The notes beneath the pieces are model-generated. The model was given only the letters and a program-made list of their open reading frames with translations, did not search any database and was not told the DNA's origin. A DNA stretch of 64,000 bases. It comes from Bacteroidia bacterium (lineage in GTDB: Bacteria > Bacteroidota > Bacteroidia > Bacteroidales > CAJPTX01). Made by a program: the position numbers and the translations under genes. Location: NCBI GenBank assembly GCA_002749065.1, contig PDTX01000004.1, forward strand, positions 92,966 to 156,965, given 5' to 3'. Shown here one piece after another: positions 1-8,725 of this stretch; the first letter of the stretch is position 1, and each line of letters begins with the position of its first letter.

Positions 1-1
1 G

Positions 2-823
2 GAGTGCGTGTCGCAGCGTGGGCGCTCTTCCAACGCGGCCGTGGAGGAGGAATTGCAACGGATAGAGAAGAGCGCGGAGTACATCTGGTTCCAGAAGCAG
101 CTCGCGTCGGGCCTGCTGGAGGAACAGCCCTCCGGCAAGCTGCAGTTCTTCGATGATTTCGACTCGAAGCTGGACAAGGAGAAGTGGTCCACCCGCTTCT
201 TCTGGGGCGATGCCCAGGTGGGCCGGGCCTACTCCTTCATGGGCGACCCGCATGCCTACACCGACGGGGCGAATGTCTCGGTGGCCAACGGCTCGCTGGT
301 GATTACCACCCGGCCGGAGCGCGTGCGCTCGCTGGCCTGGGACTCGAAGATGGGCTTCCTGCCGGGGGAGTTTGAGTACACCTCCGGGGTGGTGACCACG
401 GGCCATAGCTTCCGCATGCGGCGTGGTCTCTTCGAGGCGAAGATGCGCTACACGGCGCAGGAGGGCGTGTACCATGCCTTCTACCTGGTGGGGGATTCGT
501 CCCTGCCGGAAATCGACGTGTTCCGCACCCTGCCCGGCAACGAGCGGGTGCTCTCCGGCGTGTACTGCGGGGGGGCAGACCCGAAGGTGGAGGCGCGGGT
601 GGGCCGCCTGCCGTACTCCTCAGAGTTCTTCATCCTGAGCGTGGAGGTGGGCGATAGCCACGTGGTGTGGCGGGTCAACGGCGTGAAGTACCTCGAGCAG
701 CAGGTCAAGACCATCCGGCGGCCGATGTACCTGGTGCTCCTCTCGGGCGTGGCGGCGGGCGCACGCCCCACCGGCGAGTCGAAGCTCGAGGTCGACTGGG
801 TTCGTTGCCAAGGCGATATGTAG
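2..823 (+). CDS. GH16-fold (laminarinase-like) protein, 5' end outside window
   Basis: The frame is open to the left edge, so the true start probably lies outside the window; a GTG at 8 is the first possible internal start. The visible 270 or so residues have the concanavalin-like layout of glycoside hydrolase family 16: an FFDDF segment near residue 47, a W-rich early half, and an E-I-D catalytic-type motif at about residues 168-170 (numbered from the GTG). Family 16 enzymes normally read E-x-D-x-(x)-E; here the residues after the Asp are V-F-R, so the second catalytic Glu (acid/base) appears to be missing. It could be a carbohydrate-binding or inactive relative rather than a beta-glucanase. 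No signal peptide can be judged because the N-terminus is cut. The next gene starts 2 bases after its stop, suggesting co-transcription. Confidence 0.75.
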   Translation, partial: ECVSQRGRSSNAAVEEELQRIEKSAEYIWFQKQLASGLLEEQPSGKLQFFDDFDSKLDKEKWSTRFFWGDAQVGRAYSFMGDPHAYTDGANVSVANGSLVITTRPERVRSLAWDSKMGFLPGEFEYTSGVVTTGHSFRMRRGLFEAKMRYTAQEGVYHAFYLVGDSSLPEIDVFRTLPGNERVLSGVYCGGADPKVEARVGRLPYSSEFFILSVEVGDSHVVWRVNGVKYLEQQVKTIRRPMYLVLLSGVAAGARPTGESKLEVDWVRCQGDM

Positions 824-825
824 GC

Positions 826-1710
826 TTGGCCTTGCTGGTTGCGGTCTATGGTTGGGGCGTAAATCATGAGGATTTTGACGCCCTGGTGAGCTTTTTCCAT
901 TCCGTGCGCACGCACGGTTGGCGGGTGGTGGTGTACCGCCCGATGCTCGATTGGCTGTATGCGCATTTCGGCTATCGGCCTGAGATACATTCGGTTTTCT
1001 CGGAGGCCGAGGAGCTGCCCCAGGGGCTCGACCTGATGATAAGTCTGGGGGGGGACGGCACCTTCCTCGATTCCGCGCAGTACGTTCTCGCTCGGCAGGT
1101 CCCCATACTGGGTATCAACTTCGGCCACCTGGGCTTTCTGGCCTCGGGGAGTACGGACAACCTCGGCGAGGTCCTCGGTGGTGTGGCGCGTGGCGATTTC
1201 GATGTGGAGCGGCGCGTGACGGCCGGCGTTCGGCTCATGCGCGATGGCGAGCCACTCTCCCTGTGCGCGCTCAACGACATCACCCTGCAGAAGAACGGGA
1301 AGTCGATGCTGATTATCAACGTGCATATAGACGGCACCTTCCTCTGCACCTACTGGTGCGATGGCCTGATAGTGAGCACGCCCACGGGTAGCACGGCCTA
1401 TAGCCTGAGTGTCGGCGGGCCGATCATCCTGCCGGCTGCGGCCACGGTCCTGATGTCGCCCATCGCGCCGCACAACCTGGGTATGCGCCCGCTGGTGCTG
1501 CCCGACTCGGCCGAGATCCACCTGCGGGCCACGAGCCGCGACCCGCATATGGTGCTGGGGGTCGATGCCCAGCGCTATGCCCTCTCCGGTGCGCAGGACT
1601 TCACCATAGCCCGCGGTGCGCATGCCGTGCATGTGGTCCGTCTGCGGGGCGACAGCTTCTACACGGCCCTGCGGGAGAAACTCAATTGGGGGATGGATGC
1701 GAGAAACTAG
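826..1710 (+). CDS. nadK: NAD kinase
   Basis: ATP-NAD kinase, which phosphorylates NAD to NADP in the cytoplasm. The signature GGDGT lies at residues 75-79 and is followed by the conserved NDITL and the glycine-rich TPTGSTAYSLS segment typical of the family. About 294 residues from the chosen start, a normal length. No ATG is available at the N-terminus; TTG at 826 (or TTG at 832) begins just before the first beta strand (LLVAVYGWG), whereas longer versions would run through the preceding gene. It begins 2 bases after the upstream stop. Product confidence is high; the start is uncertain. Confidence 0.93.
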   Translation: MALLVAVYGWGVNHEDFDALVSFFHSVRTHGWRVVVYRPMLDWLYAHFGYRPEIHSVFSEAEELPQGLDLMISLGGDGTFLDSAQYVLARQVPILGINFGHLGFLASGSTDNLGEVLGGVARGDFDVERRVTAGVRLMRDGEPLSLCALNDITLQKNGKSMLIINVHIDGTFLCTYWCDGLIVSTPTGSTAYSLSVGGPIILPAAATVLMSPIAPHNLGMRPLVLPDSAEIHLRATSRDPHMVLGVDAQRYALSGAQDFTIARGAHAVHVVRLRGDSFYTALREKLNWGMDARN

Positions 1711-1809
1711 CGTTTAAATCGTATCTTGCGGCGTACTAAAGCGGGTGGCCTGTGCGTTAGTGTATTGCTACGGTGCGTTTTCCAGGTGTGCTCGCATTAT
1801 GCATTCTAT

Positions 1810-2571
1810 ATGAGATTTCGCTTTTCTGTAGGTTTCCGTATCCTAGGCCCGGGTCTCCTTGCCCTGGCGGTGCTGCTTTGCCATCCGTGGGTGGCGAGCG
1901 CGCGGGAGGGGAACTACCGTATGGATGTGGGCTTCGGCCTCGGTCCTTCATCGTACATTGGTGACCTGAACCTCACGCCGGTTCCCCACTCGGTGGGTGG
2001 GCATGGGATGTTCATATTCCGTTTTGCGGTCAATGAGCGGTACGCCTTCCGGGGGAATGCGGTGGGTGGTCTGCTGCGTGGCCGTTTCCGTGGGGATTAC
2101 TTCCTGCCGGACGGGGGGGAGGTGCAGCGCCTGGATGATTTCTCAAGCTGGTTCGTGGGGGCGGAGGCCCTGGCCGAGGTGCACCTGCGGAAGTTCCAGG
2201 TGGCGGACTTCTCCGGTAAGCGCTACAATCCCCACTTCTGGACTCCCTACGTCCTGGCGGGCGTGGGCCTGCGGTACTTTTTTGGCGGTGGGGGCTTCAC
2301 GGCGAGCATCCCGATGGGCGCTGGCGTGAAGTTCGCCCTGGGCCGGCGCTGGACGCTAGCCCCGGAGCTACGGGTAGACAAGCTCTTTAGCGATGGGGTT
2401 GACGGGTACGTCAATATGCCCGAGCCGGGGTCGGGGGGGCTGTTCCACAACCGGGACTGGGCGGCGCACCTCTCGCTGACGCTGACCTACCGCCTACTGA
2501 CCAACGTGCCGGTCTGCCCGTCGTACAGCGATGTGCGGCCGGAGAAAATCAAAGAGAAATTCAAGTACTGA
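1810..2571 (+). CDS. porG: DUF6089 outer-membrane beta-barrel, PorG-like (type IX secretion)
   Basis: A 253-residue exported protein. A signal peptide covers residues 1-31 (basic MRFRF, hydrophobic core, cleavage after VASA). The mature part has the alternating, glycine/aromatic-rich strands of a small barrel, opening with YRMDVGFGLGPSSYIGDLN, the hallmark opening of DUF6089. In Porphyromonas gingivalis the DUF6089 protein next to uppS and bamA is PorG, which anchors the PorK/PorN ring of the type IX secretion system to the outer membrane. The same order (this gene, uppS, bamA, two skp) is seen here, and that is the basis for the name. ATG 1810 was chosen because it gives a clean signal peptide; an upstream in-frame extension has no such feature. 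Its stop overlaps the uppS start by one base. Confidence 0.82.
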   Translation: MRFRFSVGFRILGPGLLALAVLLCHPWVASAREGNYRMDVGFGLGPSSYIGDLNLTPVPHSVGGHGMFIFRFAVNERYAFRGNAVGGLLRGRFRGDYFLPDGGEVQRLDDFSSWFVGAEALAEVHLRKFQVADFSGKRYNPHFWTPYVLAGVGLRYFFGGGGFTASIPMGAGVKFALGRRWTLAPELRVDKLFSDGVDGYVNMPEPGSGGLFHNRDWAAHLSLTLTYRLLTNVPVCPSYSDVRPEKIKEKFKY

Positions 2572-3290
2572 TGGGTGTAGCGAATGGAGAGCCTGCGGCC
2601 CCTCGCCACGTGGGGATCATCATGGATGGCAATGGGCGGTGGGCTGAGCGTGCGGGCCATGACCGGACCTACGGGCACACGCATGGCAAGCAGCCAGTGC
2701 GGGAGGCCATAGCCGGTGCGCTGGAGGCGGGCGTGGAGGTGCTGACGCTCTACGCCTTCAGCACGGAGAACTGGCGGCGGCCGCGGCAGGAGGTCGACAT
2801 GCTGATGTCCCTGCTGGCCGAGTCGCTGGCCGAGTACACCGGCGAGCTGCGCGAGCAGGGCGTGGCGCTACGTACCATCGGCGACCTTGCGCGGCTGCCC
2901 GCATCGCTGCAGGAGGAGATAGCCCGAGCGCAGCGCGATACGGCCTGTGGTGCGCGCCTGACCCTTGTGGTGGCGCTGAACTACGGCGGTAGGGATGAGA
3001 TTACGCATGCGGCCCGGGAGCTGGCCACGGCCTGCCAGGAAGGTCGCCTGGAGGCCTCCTCGATAGACGAGCAGACCCTGGGTGCAGCCCTCTACACGGC
3101 CGATCTTCCCGATGTGGAGCTGGTAATTCGTACCAGCGGGGAGCAGCGCCTGAGCAACTTCCTGCTGTGGCAGTGCGCGTACGCGGAGCTGCTCTTCCTG
3201 CCCATCTTCTGGCCCGATTTCCGCAAGGGGGATTTCCTGGGGGCGGTGGCGGAGTTCAAGCGGAGAAACCGGCGTTTTGGCGCAGTTTGA
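2571..3290 (+). CDS. uppS: isoprenyl transferase (undecaprenyl diphosphate synthase family)
   Basis: Cis-prenyltransferase that condenses isopentenyl diphosphate units to make undecaprenyl diphosphate, the lipid carrier for peptidoglycan and O-antigen. The conserved HVGIIMDGNGRWA motif is at residues 13-25 with the catalytic Asp at 19; the middle motif LTLYAFSTENWRRP and the C-terminal RTSGEQRLSNFLLWQ are also intact. 239 residues, normal for the family. The ATG overlaps the last base of the porG stop codon, indicating translational coupling. Downstream there is a 124-base gap containing the bamA promoter. Confidence 0.96.
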   Translation: MGVANGEPAAPRHVGIIMDGNGRWAERAGHDRTYGHTHGKQPVREAIAGALEAGVEVLTLYAFSTENWRRPRQEVDMLMSLLAESLAEYTGELREQGVALRTIGDLARLPASLQEEIARAQRDTACGARLTLVVALNYGGRDEITHAARELATACQEGRLEASSIDEQTLGAALYTADLPDVELVIRTSGEQRLSNFLLWQCAYAELLFLPIFWPDFRKGDFLGAVAEFKRRNRRFGAV

Positions 3291-3339
3291 CCCGCCTCAG
3301 GGTGCGTAGGCTGCGCTTTGCGCCCGGCCTGGACGGGGT

Positions 3340-3371
3340 TTTGGTTTTGAGTGCAAAGATGGCTACTTTTG
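3340..3371 (+). promoter_or_regulatory. bamA operon promoter
   Basis: TTTG at 3340-3343, then 20 bases, then TACTTTTG at 3364-3371. This matches the Bacteroidota -33/-7 consensus TTTG-N19/20-TAnnTTTG exactly. It lies 44-56 bases before the two candidate bamA start codons and would allow bamA-skp-skp-murI to be transcribed separately from uppS. Confidence 0.7.
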
Positions 3372-3414
3372 GGCGTTTTTTGAGTAGTACGAATCTGGTC
3401 CATGAAGTTGATTT

Positions 3415-5928
3415 ATGCGAGGAATAATGCGTAGCGGGCTACGCTTGCTGGTGGTTCTGGTGTGCTCTGCGCCTCTTTTCGCCGTGCGGGCTTACGCGCA
3501 GGATGGGGGGGGCTATTCGTACGATGCGCCTGAGCGCCTGGTTATTCGGGACGTGACGGTGTCGGGGGTCAAGTTCCTGGATACGGACATTCTGATTGAT
3601 ATGTCGGGCCTGCGGCGGGGTGATAGCATCTCGCTGCCGGGCATGGACATAACGCACGCCGTGAAGAAGCTGCGGGCGCAGAACCTGTTCTCGGATGTGC
3701 GCGTGCTGGCCACCCGCGTGGGTACGGATGGGGTGGACCTGGAGATTCGCCTCACGGAGCAACCCCGCGTCTCCGAAATTCGCTACGAGGGGGCTCGTCG
3801 CTCCCGGCGTGAGGACCTGGAGGAGCAGATGCCCCTGCGGCTCGGCCAGCAGGCCACGGCCAGCACCATCGCGGAGGCGGTGGCCGTCATCCGCCGCTAC
3901 TACCTGGATAAGGGCTACCTGAACGTGCAGGTGGATGTGCGCAAGGAGGTGGACACGGTGGCGCGGAATGCCGTGCGCGTGGTGTTCGCCATCGACCGCG
4001 GGAAGCGTATCCGGGTGAAGCGGGTCCGCTTTGAGGGCAATGAGGCCTTCACGAACCGTCGCCTGCGCTGGAAGGGCTTCAAGGAGACCAACCAGGTGTG
4101 GCCCAACTTCTTCGTGAACAACAAGTTCATCGAGTCGAAGTACCGTGCGGACCTGGTCCACCTGATTAATTTCTACAACGAGCATGGCTACCGGGATGCC
4201 AAGGTGCTGGCCGATTCGGTGTACAAGATGAGCCCCAAGCGCGTGGGTGTCTGGGTGAAGGTCTACGAGGGGCCTCAGTACCACATCCGGGATATCCGCT
4301 GGGTGGGCAATACGGTCTTCCCGAGCGAGCGTCTGAGCCAGCTGCTGGGCCTGAAGAAGGGCGACATATACGACCAGTCGCTGCTGGAGCGACGCCTATT
4401 CACGGACGACAATTCGATTAGCACGCTGTACATGGACGACGGCTACCTCTTCTTCAACCTTGAGCCGGTGGAGGTGGACGTATCCTCGGATAGCGTGACG
4501 CTCGAGATGCGCCTGCGCGAGGGCCCTCAGGCCACGATTTCGTCCGTGGAGGTCACGGGCAACACCCGTACGAGCGAGAAGGTCATCCGCCGCGAGCTAC
4601 GCACGAACCCGGGCGACCTGTTCAGCAAGACGAACGCGATGCGTAGCCTCCGCGAGCTGGCCAACCTGGGCTACTTCAACCCCGAGGCCCTGTCGCGCAA
4701 TGGCCTCCGGCCGGTCCCGAACCCGCAGGATGGCACCGTGGCCCTCGTCTACAAGGTGGAGGAGGCGCGCAACGACCAGCTGGAGCTCTCGGCGGGCTGG
4801 GGCGGGGGCATGTTCGTCGGGTCTATCGGCGTGAAGTTCACGAACTTCAGCGCGCAGCGGATGTTCCAGCGCAGCGCGTGGAACCCCCTCCCCTCGGGCG
4901 ATGGGCAGTCGCTGGCCATCAAGGGGACCTCCAACGGAAGGCAGTACCGCTCGGTCAACTTCTCGTTCAGCGAACCCTGGCTCGGGGGGTACAAGCCACA
5001 CCATTTCACCTTCTCCTTCTTCCACTCCGTGTACGACTACTCCAAGTACATTTGGCGGCCCTCGGACGACTACTTCAAGGTGACCGGTGGCTCGGTGGGC
5101 CTGGGTATCCGCCTGAAATGGCCCGATGACTACTTCACGCTCTACAACGAGGTGGCCTACCAGAACTACCGGCTGAAGAACTGGAAGCAGGACTTCCTGT
5201 TCAAGGACGGCTCGGCCAACAACCTGAGCTACAAGATCGTCTTTGGCCGCAACTCCGTGGACCAGCTTATCTACCCCCGCTCTGGCTCGAACTTCTACGT
5301 GGCCTGTCAGTTCACCCCGCCGTACTCCCTGCTCAATGGCAAGGACTACTCCAGCCCATCGATGACGCCCCGGGAGCGCTACCGCTGGATCGAGTACCAT
5401 AAGTGGACCGCCCGGGCGCAGTGGTACACCCGCCTGGCTGGCGACCTGGTGCTCTACTTCAACGCGCAGGTCGGTGTGCTGGGGCGCTACCAGAAGTCCG
5501 TGGGCTACTCGCCCTTCGAGGGTTTCGACGTGGGCGGCGACGGCTTCTCGAACGCGAACTTCATCTACGGCCGGGAGGCAGTGGGCATCCGTGGCTACGC
5601 GAACGGCGCGCTCACGCCTCGCCTACCCAGCGGGGTTCGCATGGCCAATGTGTTCGACAAGTTCACCACCGAGCTGCGCTATCCGATTGTGCTCAGCCCC
5701 CAGTCGAGCGTTTACGTCCTGGCCTTCATGGAGGGGGGCAATGCGTTCTACGAGCTGAACACCTTCAACCCCTTCGCGCTCTACCGCTCGGCCGGCGCGG
5801 GCTTCCGCGTCTTCCTGCCCTTCCTGGGCATGATAGGCTTCGACATGGGCTACGGCTTCGACCGGGTACCCTGGGATGCGGGGGCCTCCGGCTGGCAGCC
5901 GCATTTCGTCTTGGGTATGCAGATGTAG
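3415..5928 (+). CDS. bamA: outer membrane protein assembly factor BamA (Omp85)
   Basis: Core of the machine that folds and inserts beta-barrel proteins in the outer membrane. The 837-residue product has a signal peptide (hydrophobic LLVVLVCSAPLFAVRAYAQ), then about five POTRA repeats (roughly residues 40-460, each with a V-x-G-N/A-type strand turn such as VRFEGNEAF and VEVTGNTRT), and a C-terminal 16-strand barrel ending in a hydrophobic/aromatic strand. The sequence RGYANGALTPRLPSG around residue 725 corresponds to the lid/loop-6 region containing the conserved R-G-Y/F. The start could be ATG 3415 or ATG 3427; both give a workable signal peptide. Followed by two periplasmic chaperone genes. 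Confidence 0.96.
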   Translation: MRGIMRSGLRLLVVLVCSAPLFAVRAYAQDGGGYSYDAPERLVIRDVTVSGVKFLDTDILIDMSGLRRGDSISLPGMDITHAVKKLRAQNLFSDVRVLATRVGTDGVDLEIRLTEQPRVSEIRYEGARRSRREDLEEQMPLRLGQQATASTIAEAVAVIRRYYLDKGYLNVQVDVRKEVDTVARNAVRVVFAIDRGKRIRVKRVRFEGNEAFTNRRLRWKGFKETNQVWPNFFVNNKFIESKYRADLVHLINFYNEHGYRDAKVLADSVYKMSPKRVGVWVKVYEGPQYHIRDIRWVGNTVFPSERLSQLLGLKKGDIYDQSLLERRLFTDDNSISTLYMDDGYLFFNLEPVEVDVSSDSVTLEMRLREGPQATISSVEVTGNTRTSEKVIRRELRTNPGDLFSKTNAMRSLRELANLGYFNPEALSRNGLRPVPNPQDGTVALVYKVEEARNDQLELSAGWGGGMFVGSIGVKFTNFSAQRMFQRSAWNPLPSGDGQSLAIKGTSNGRQYRSVNFSFSEPWLGGYKPHHFTFSFFHSVYDYSKYIWRPSDDYFKVTGGSVGLGIRLKWPDDYFTLYNEVAYQNYRLKNWKQDFLFKDGSANNLSYKIVFGRNSVDQLIYPRSGSNFYVACQFTPPYSLLNGKDYSSPSMTPRERYRWIEYHKWTARAQWYTRLAGDLVLYFNAQVGVLGRYQKSVGYSPFEGFDVGGDGFSNANFIYGREAVGIRGYANGALTPRLPSGVRMANVFDKFTTELRYPIVLSPQSSVYVLAFMEGGNAFYELNTFNPFALYRSAGAGFRVFLPFLGMIGFDMGYGFDRVPWDAGASGWQPHFVLGMQM

Positions 5929-5953
5929 TACTAACTCAAAAAACTATAAGGCT

Positions 5954-6463
5954 ATGCGTCGTTCAATCGTTCTCTTGGTCTCGCTACTCCTCCTGGGCTG
6001 TGCCGCGCATGCGCAGAAGTACGCCTTTGTGGATACGGAGTACGTTCTGGGCAAGCTCCCGTCCTACCGCTCGGCCCGCGACCGTATTCAGCAGCTCTCG
6101 AAGCAGTACCAGTCGGAGGTGGAGCAGGGCTACGCCGATGTGGAGCGCCTGGTGAAGGATTTCCAGTCGGAGCAGGTGCTCATGACGGCCGACATGCGCA
6201 CCAAGCGCCAGAATGAGATCTTGGCGGCCGAGCAGAAGGTCAAGTCCCTGCAGGATAAGTACTTCGGTGCCGAGGGCCTGCTGGTGAAGAAGCAGACGGA
6301 GCTGATAAAGCCCATCCAGGACCAGGTCTTCAGCGCGATAAAGGAGCTGGCCCGCAAGGGGGGCTACGCCGCGATTTTCGACTCCGGGATGCGGAACGGC
6401 ATCCTGTATTCCAGCCCTCGCTACGACAAGAGCGACGAGGTGCTGCAGTCGATGGGCTACTAG
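5954..6463 (+). CDS. OmpH/Skp family periplasmic chaperone, copy 1
   Basis: A 169-residue exported protein of the Skp/OmpH family, which holds unfolded outer-membrane proteins in the periplasm for BamA. Signal peptide residues 1-20 (MRRSIVLLVSLLLLGCAAHA); an LLGC stretch could also be read as a weak lipobox, so lipidation is possible. The mature part starts KYAFVDTEYVLGKLPSY, the typical Skp strand, followed by long charged helices (residues ~35-130) that would form the coiled-coil arms, and returns to a short C-terminal strand. ATG 5954 was chosen because frames further upstream overlap bamA and lack a signal peptide. Confidence 0.92.
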   Translation: MRRSIVLLVSLLLLGCAAHAQKYAFVDTEYVLGKLPSYRSARDRIQQLSKQYQSEVEQGYADVERLVKDFQSEQVLMTADMRTKRQNEILAAEQKVKSLQDKYFGAEGLLVKKQTELIKPIQDQVFSAIKELARKGGYAAIFDSGMRNGILYSSPRYDKSDEVLQSMGY

Positions 6464-6516
6464 CGCCCGGGCGGGCTCTCGGTATGTATAATTCCAAATA
6501 AACTAGAGGAAGAAAG

Positions 6517-7044
6517 ATGGTGAAAAGAATGTTTTTGCCCCTGATGCTGGTGCTGCTGCTCGCTGGGGTGGTCCGTGCCCAGGCTGCGCCGAAGTTCGGG
6601 CATATTGATACCCAGGAGCTGCTGACCTCCATGCCGGAGTTCGACTCGGCCCAGGCGCGCATGAAGGCCTTCCAGAAGGACATCGTGGAGCAGATGGAGC
6701 AGCTGCAGGTGGAGATGAACAAGAAGTATCAGGACTACGTGCAGAAGCGGGAGAAGCTCAGCCCGGCCCTTCGGGAGACCAAGGAGAAGGAGCTGCAGGA
6801 TTTGCAGGCCCGTTTCCAGGAGTTCCAAGGGGCGGCCCAGCGCGACCTGCAGGATACCGAGGCGAAGCTGATGACCCCCATTCAGGAGAAGGCCAAGCAA
6901 GCCATGCAGAAGGTGGGGAAGGCCAACGGGTTTTTCTACATCTTCGACAGGAGTGGCGGGAGCTTGGTGTATGTCTCGCCCGAGAGCATTGACGTGCTCC
7001 CCATGGTGCAGAAGGAGCTGGGGATAAAGCCGAAGAAGAAGTAG
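6517..7044 (+). CDS. OmpH/Skp family periplasmic chaperone, copy 2
   Basis: A 175-residue second Skp/OmpH paralogue, 53 bases after the first. Signal peptide residues 1-21 (basic MVKRMF, hydrophobic core, cleavage near VRAQA). The mature protein opens with KFGHIDTQELLTSMPEF, followed by heavily charged, Gln/Glu/Lys-rich helices and a highly basic tail (PKKK). It differs enough from copy 1 to be a specialised paralogue. Paired skp genes behind bamA are usual in Bacteroidota; in P. gingivalis the two have been linked to outer-membrane and secreted-protein maturation. Confidence 0.92.
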   Translation: MVKRMFLPLMLVLLLAGVVRAQAAPKFGHIDTQELLTSMPEFDSAQARMKAFQKDIVEQMEQLQVEMNKKYQDYVQKREKLSPALRETKEKELQDLQARFQEFQGAAQRDLQDTEAKLMTPIQEKAKQAMQKVGKANGFFYIFDRSGGSLVYVSPESIDVLPMVQKELGIKPKKK

Positions 7045-7057
7045 GGGAGCAGGCGCG

Positions 7058-7870
7058 GTGCCACCTATTGGAGTTCTGGATTCGGGTGTAGGGGGCATTA
7101 CTGTTCTCACGCGGCTGGAGGAGCTGATGCCTCTCCAGCCCTTTGTGTACGTGGCGGATTCCGCTTGGTGTCCCTATGGAACCCGCCCCTACGCCGCGCT
7201 TCGTGAGCGGGTCGGCAGGATAGTTGACTACCTGCTAGCCGAGGGTTGCGCCATGGTGGTGCTCGCATGCAACACCGCCACTGCGGCGGCCGTTGCGCAG
7301 CTCCGCGCGCGCTACGTGCAGCCCTTCATCGGGATGGAGCCCGCGGTCAAACCGGCGGCTCTCTGCTCTCGGAGCGGGCATATCGGCGTGCTGGCCACTG
7401 AGGGAACGCTGCGGGGGAGGCTGTTTCAGCGCTCCTTGACGCGCTATGGCTCGCATGCCACTGTGCATTTCCTTGAGGGTAAGGGCCTGGTAGAACGGGT
7501 GGAGGCGGGAGAATACGAAACTGCCGAGACCGTGGACTACCTACGCCAGCTGCTGGCCCCCCTCCTGGCTCTCGATATCGACCATCTGGTGCTGGGCTGC
7601 ACGCATTACCCCTTCCTGACCCGCGCGTTGGCGCAGGTGTTGCCCGCCGGGGTGGAGGTGGTCGACCCAGCGCCGGCGGTTGCTCGACAGGCGGCCCGGG
7701 TGTTCGGCGAGCACGCCCCTACAGAGAAACCCGAGATGCGCCTCGAGCAACGTATTCGCCTTCTCTCAACCGCCCGTTCGTCCCGCCTGGGCGGCCACTA
7801 TTCGTACTACTCCCGTCTTGTGGGGGGGGCGGGCGCTGGGGACTACTCCGAGGCTTTCTTACCTTTATAG
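7058..7870 (+). CDS. murI: glutamate racemase
   Basis: Makes D-glutamate from L-glutamate for peptidoglycan stems. The product has the N-terminal GVLDSGVGG strand (Asp8), the two catalytic cysteines in VLACNTATAAA (Cys71) and LGCTHYPFL (Cys181), and 270 residues, all standard. The only sensible start is GTG 7058, 13 bases after the skp stop and preceded by a purine-rich GTAGGGGAG. It is the last gene of the bamA-skp-skp-murI unit, an arrangement conserved in the group that ties wall precursor supply to outer-membrane assembly. Confidence 0.95.
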   Translation: MPPIGVLDSGVGGITVLTRLEELMPLQPFVYVADSAWCPYGTRPYAALRERVGRIVDYLLAEGCAMVVLACNTATAAAVAQLRARYVQPFIGMEPAVKPAALCSRSGHIGVLATEGTLRGRLFQRSLTRYGSHATVHFLEGKGLVERVEAGEYETAETVDYLRQLLAPLLALDIDHLVLGCTHYPFLTRALAQVLPAGVEVVDPAPAVARQAARVFGEHAPTEKPEMRLEQRIRLLSTARSSRLGGHYSYYSRLVGGAGAGDYSEAFLPL

Positions 7871-8032
7871 CGTAGATGTCCTCTGCAAATTTCGGCTTTT
7901 CCGGTGATTTTGGCCGTTTTTTGATCCGCCTCGCAGTTTAGAACGATTTTGTGTATGCGGAATACTTGTCTGGTTGCTGAAATGTGCATAAATTGCGGCT
8001 TTAAAGGGGAGATGATAAGGACCTAAATCGGC
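7871..8032 (+). other. intergenic region between murI and the CoA-transferase gene
   Basis: About 160 AT-richer bases with no credible gene. A TTG at 7966-7968 is followed after 20 bases by TAAATTGC at 7989-7996, a partial match to the Bacteroidota promoter that would start transcription just before the CoA-transferase gene. A T-run after a weak CGGC/GCCG pairing near 7893-7922 could end murI transcription. Neither signal is strong. Confidence 0.35.
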
Positions 8033-8689
8033 ATGGACAAACAACAGATTCGTGAGACGATAGCTCGGCGCGTTGCCCGTGAGCTGCATGATGGTGATGT
8101 GGTCCATCTGGGCGAGGGGCTCCCCAAGATGGTATCGTGCTACATCGATGCGGATGCCGGCGTGATGCTCCTCTCCGAGAGCGGGGTGGTGGGGGTCGAC
8201 CCCGTCTCCGTGGGCGCTAGGTTGTCGGGCGGTTGCCGCGATGGCCAGGGTGCCGCCATACTCCTCTCCCCCAATGCGGCGACCTTCGATAGCGCGATGT
8301 CGCATGCGCTGATGCGGGGTGGCCATCTGGATGTTTGTGTTCTCGGCGCCTTTGAGGTGGACTCCAAGGGGAACATGGCCAACTGGATTGTGCCACGGAC
8401 CCTGGTGCAGGGTATGGGCGCGGCGATGGACCCCCTGCACGGCTCGAAGCGCGTGATTGTCGCCATGCAGCACACCGCCGAGGGTAAGCACAAGATTGTT
8501 TCGAAGTGTAGCCTGCCCCTGACCGGGGTGGGACATGTGAATCTCATCGTCACCGAGATGTGCGTGATGGAGGTCCGCCCGGAGGGCTTGGTGGTGACCG
8601 AGCTCAACCCGCGGTTCTCCAAGGAGCAGGTGGTGGCCGCAACGGGTGCACGCCTGTGGTGGTCCCCGGAGCTCATTCCGATGACATAA
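8033..8689 (+). CDS. 3-oxoacid / butyrate-acetoacetate CoA-transferase subunit B
   Basis: Family I CoA-transferase beta subunit (ScoB/AtoA type), 218 residues. The subunit that carries the catalytic glutamate shows it here as Glu49 in LLSESGVVG (usually S-E-N-G). The G-x-G-x-P/L pattern VHLGEGLPKMV and the C-terminal VVVTELNPRF...ATGA region are typical. These enzymes work as alpha-beta pairs, but no alpha subunit is present in the window: murI is immediately upstream and bcd follows after 36 bases. The link to bcd-etfBA suggests it helps convert butyryl-CoA to butyrate using acetate or acetoacetate as acceptor, with an alpha subunit encoded elsewhere. That pairing is inference. Confidence 0.9.
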   Translation: MDKQQIRETIARRVARELHDGDVVHLGEGLPKMVSCYIDADAGVMLLSESGVVGVDPVSVGARLSGGCRDGQGAAILLSPNAATFDSAMSHALMRGGHLDVCVLGAFEVDSKGNMANWIVPRTLVQGMGAAMDPLHGSKRVIVAMQHTAEGKHKIVSKCSLPLTGVGHVNLIVTEMCVMEVRPEGLVVTELNPRFSKEQVVAATGARLWWSPELIPMT

Positions 8690-8725
8690 AAACCAACCTA
8701 TTCGTTAATCAAATAAAGTACGTAC

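Noticed and set aside
481..1632. A 383-codon minus-strand frame opposite nadK
   Set aside because: Antisense to a clear NAD kinase with the GGDGT motif; composition is shadow-like.
7890..7925. Possible terminator after murI
   Set aside because: Only a 4-5 bp stem with a long loop; the T-run alone is not enough to call it.
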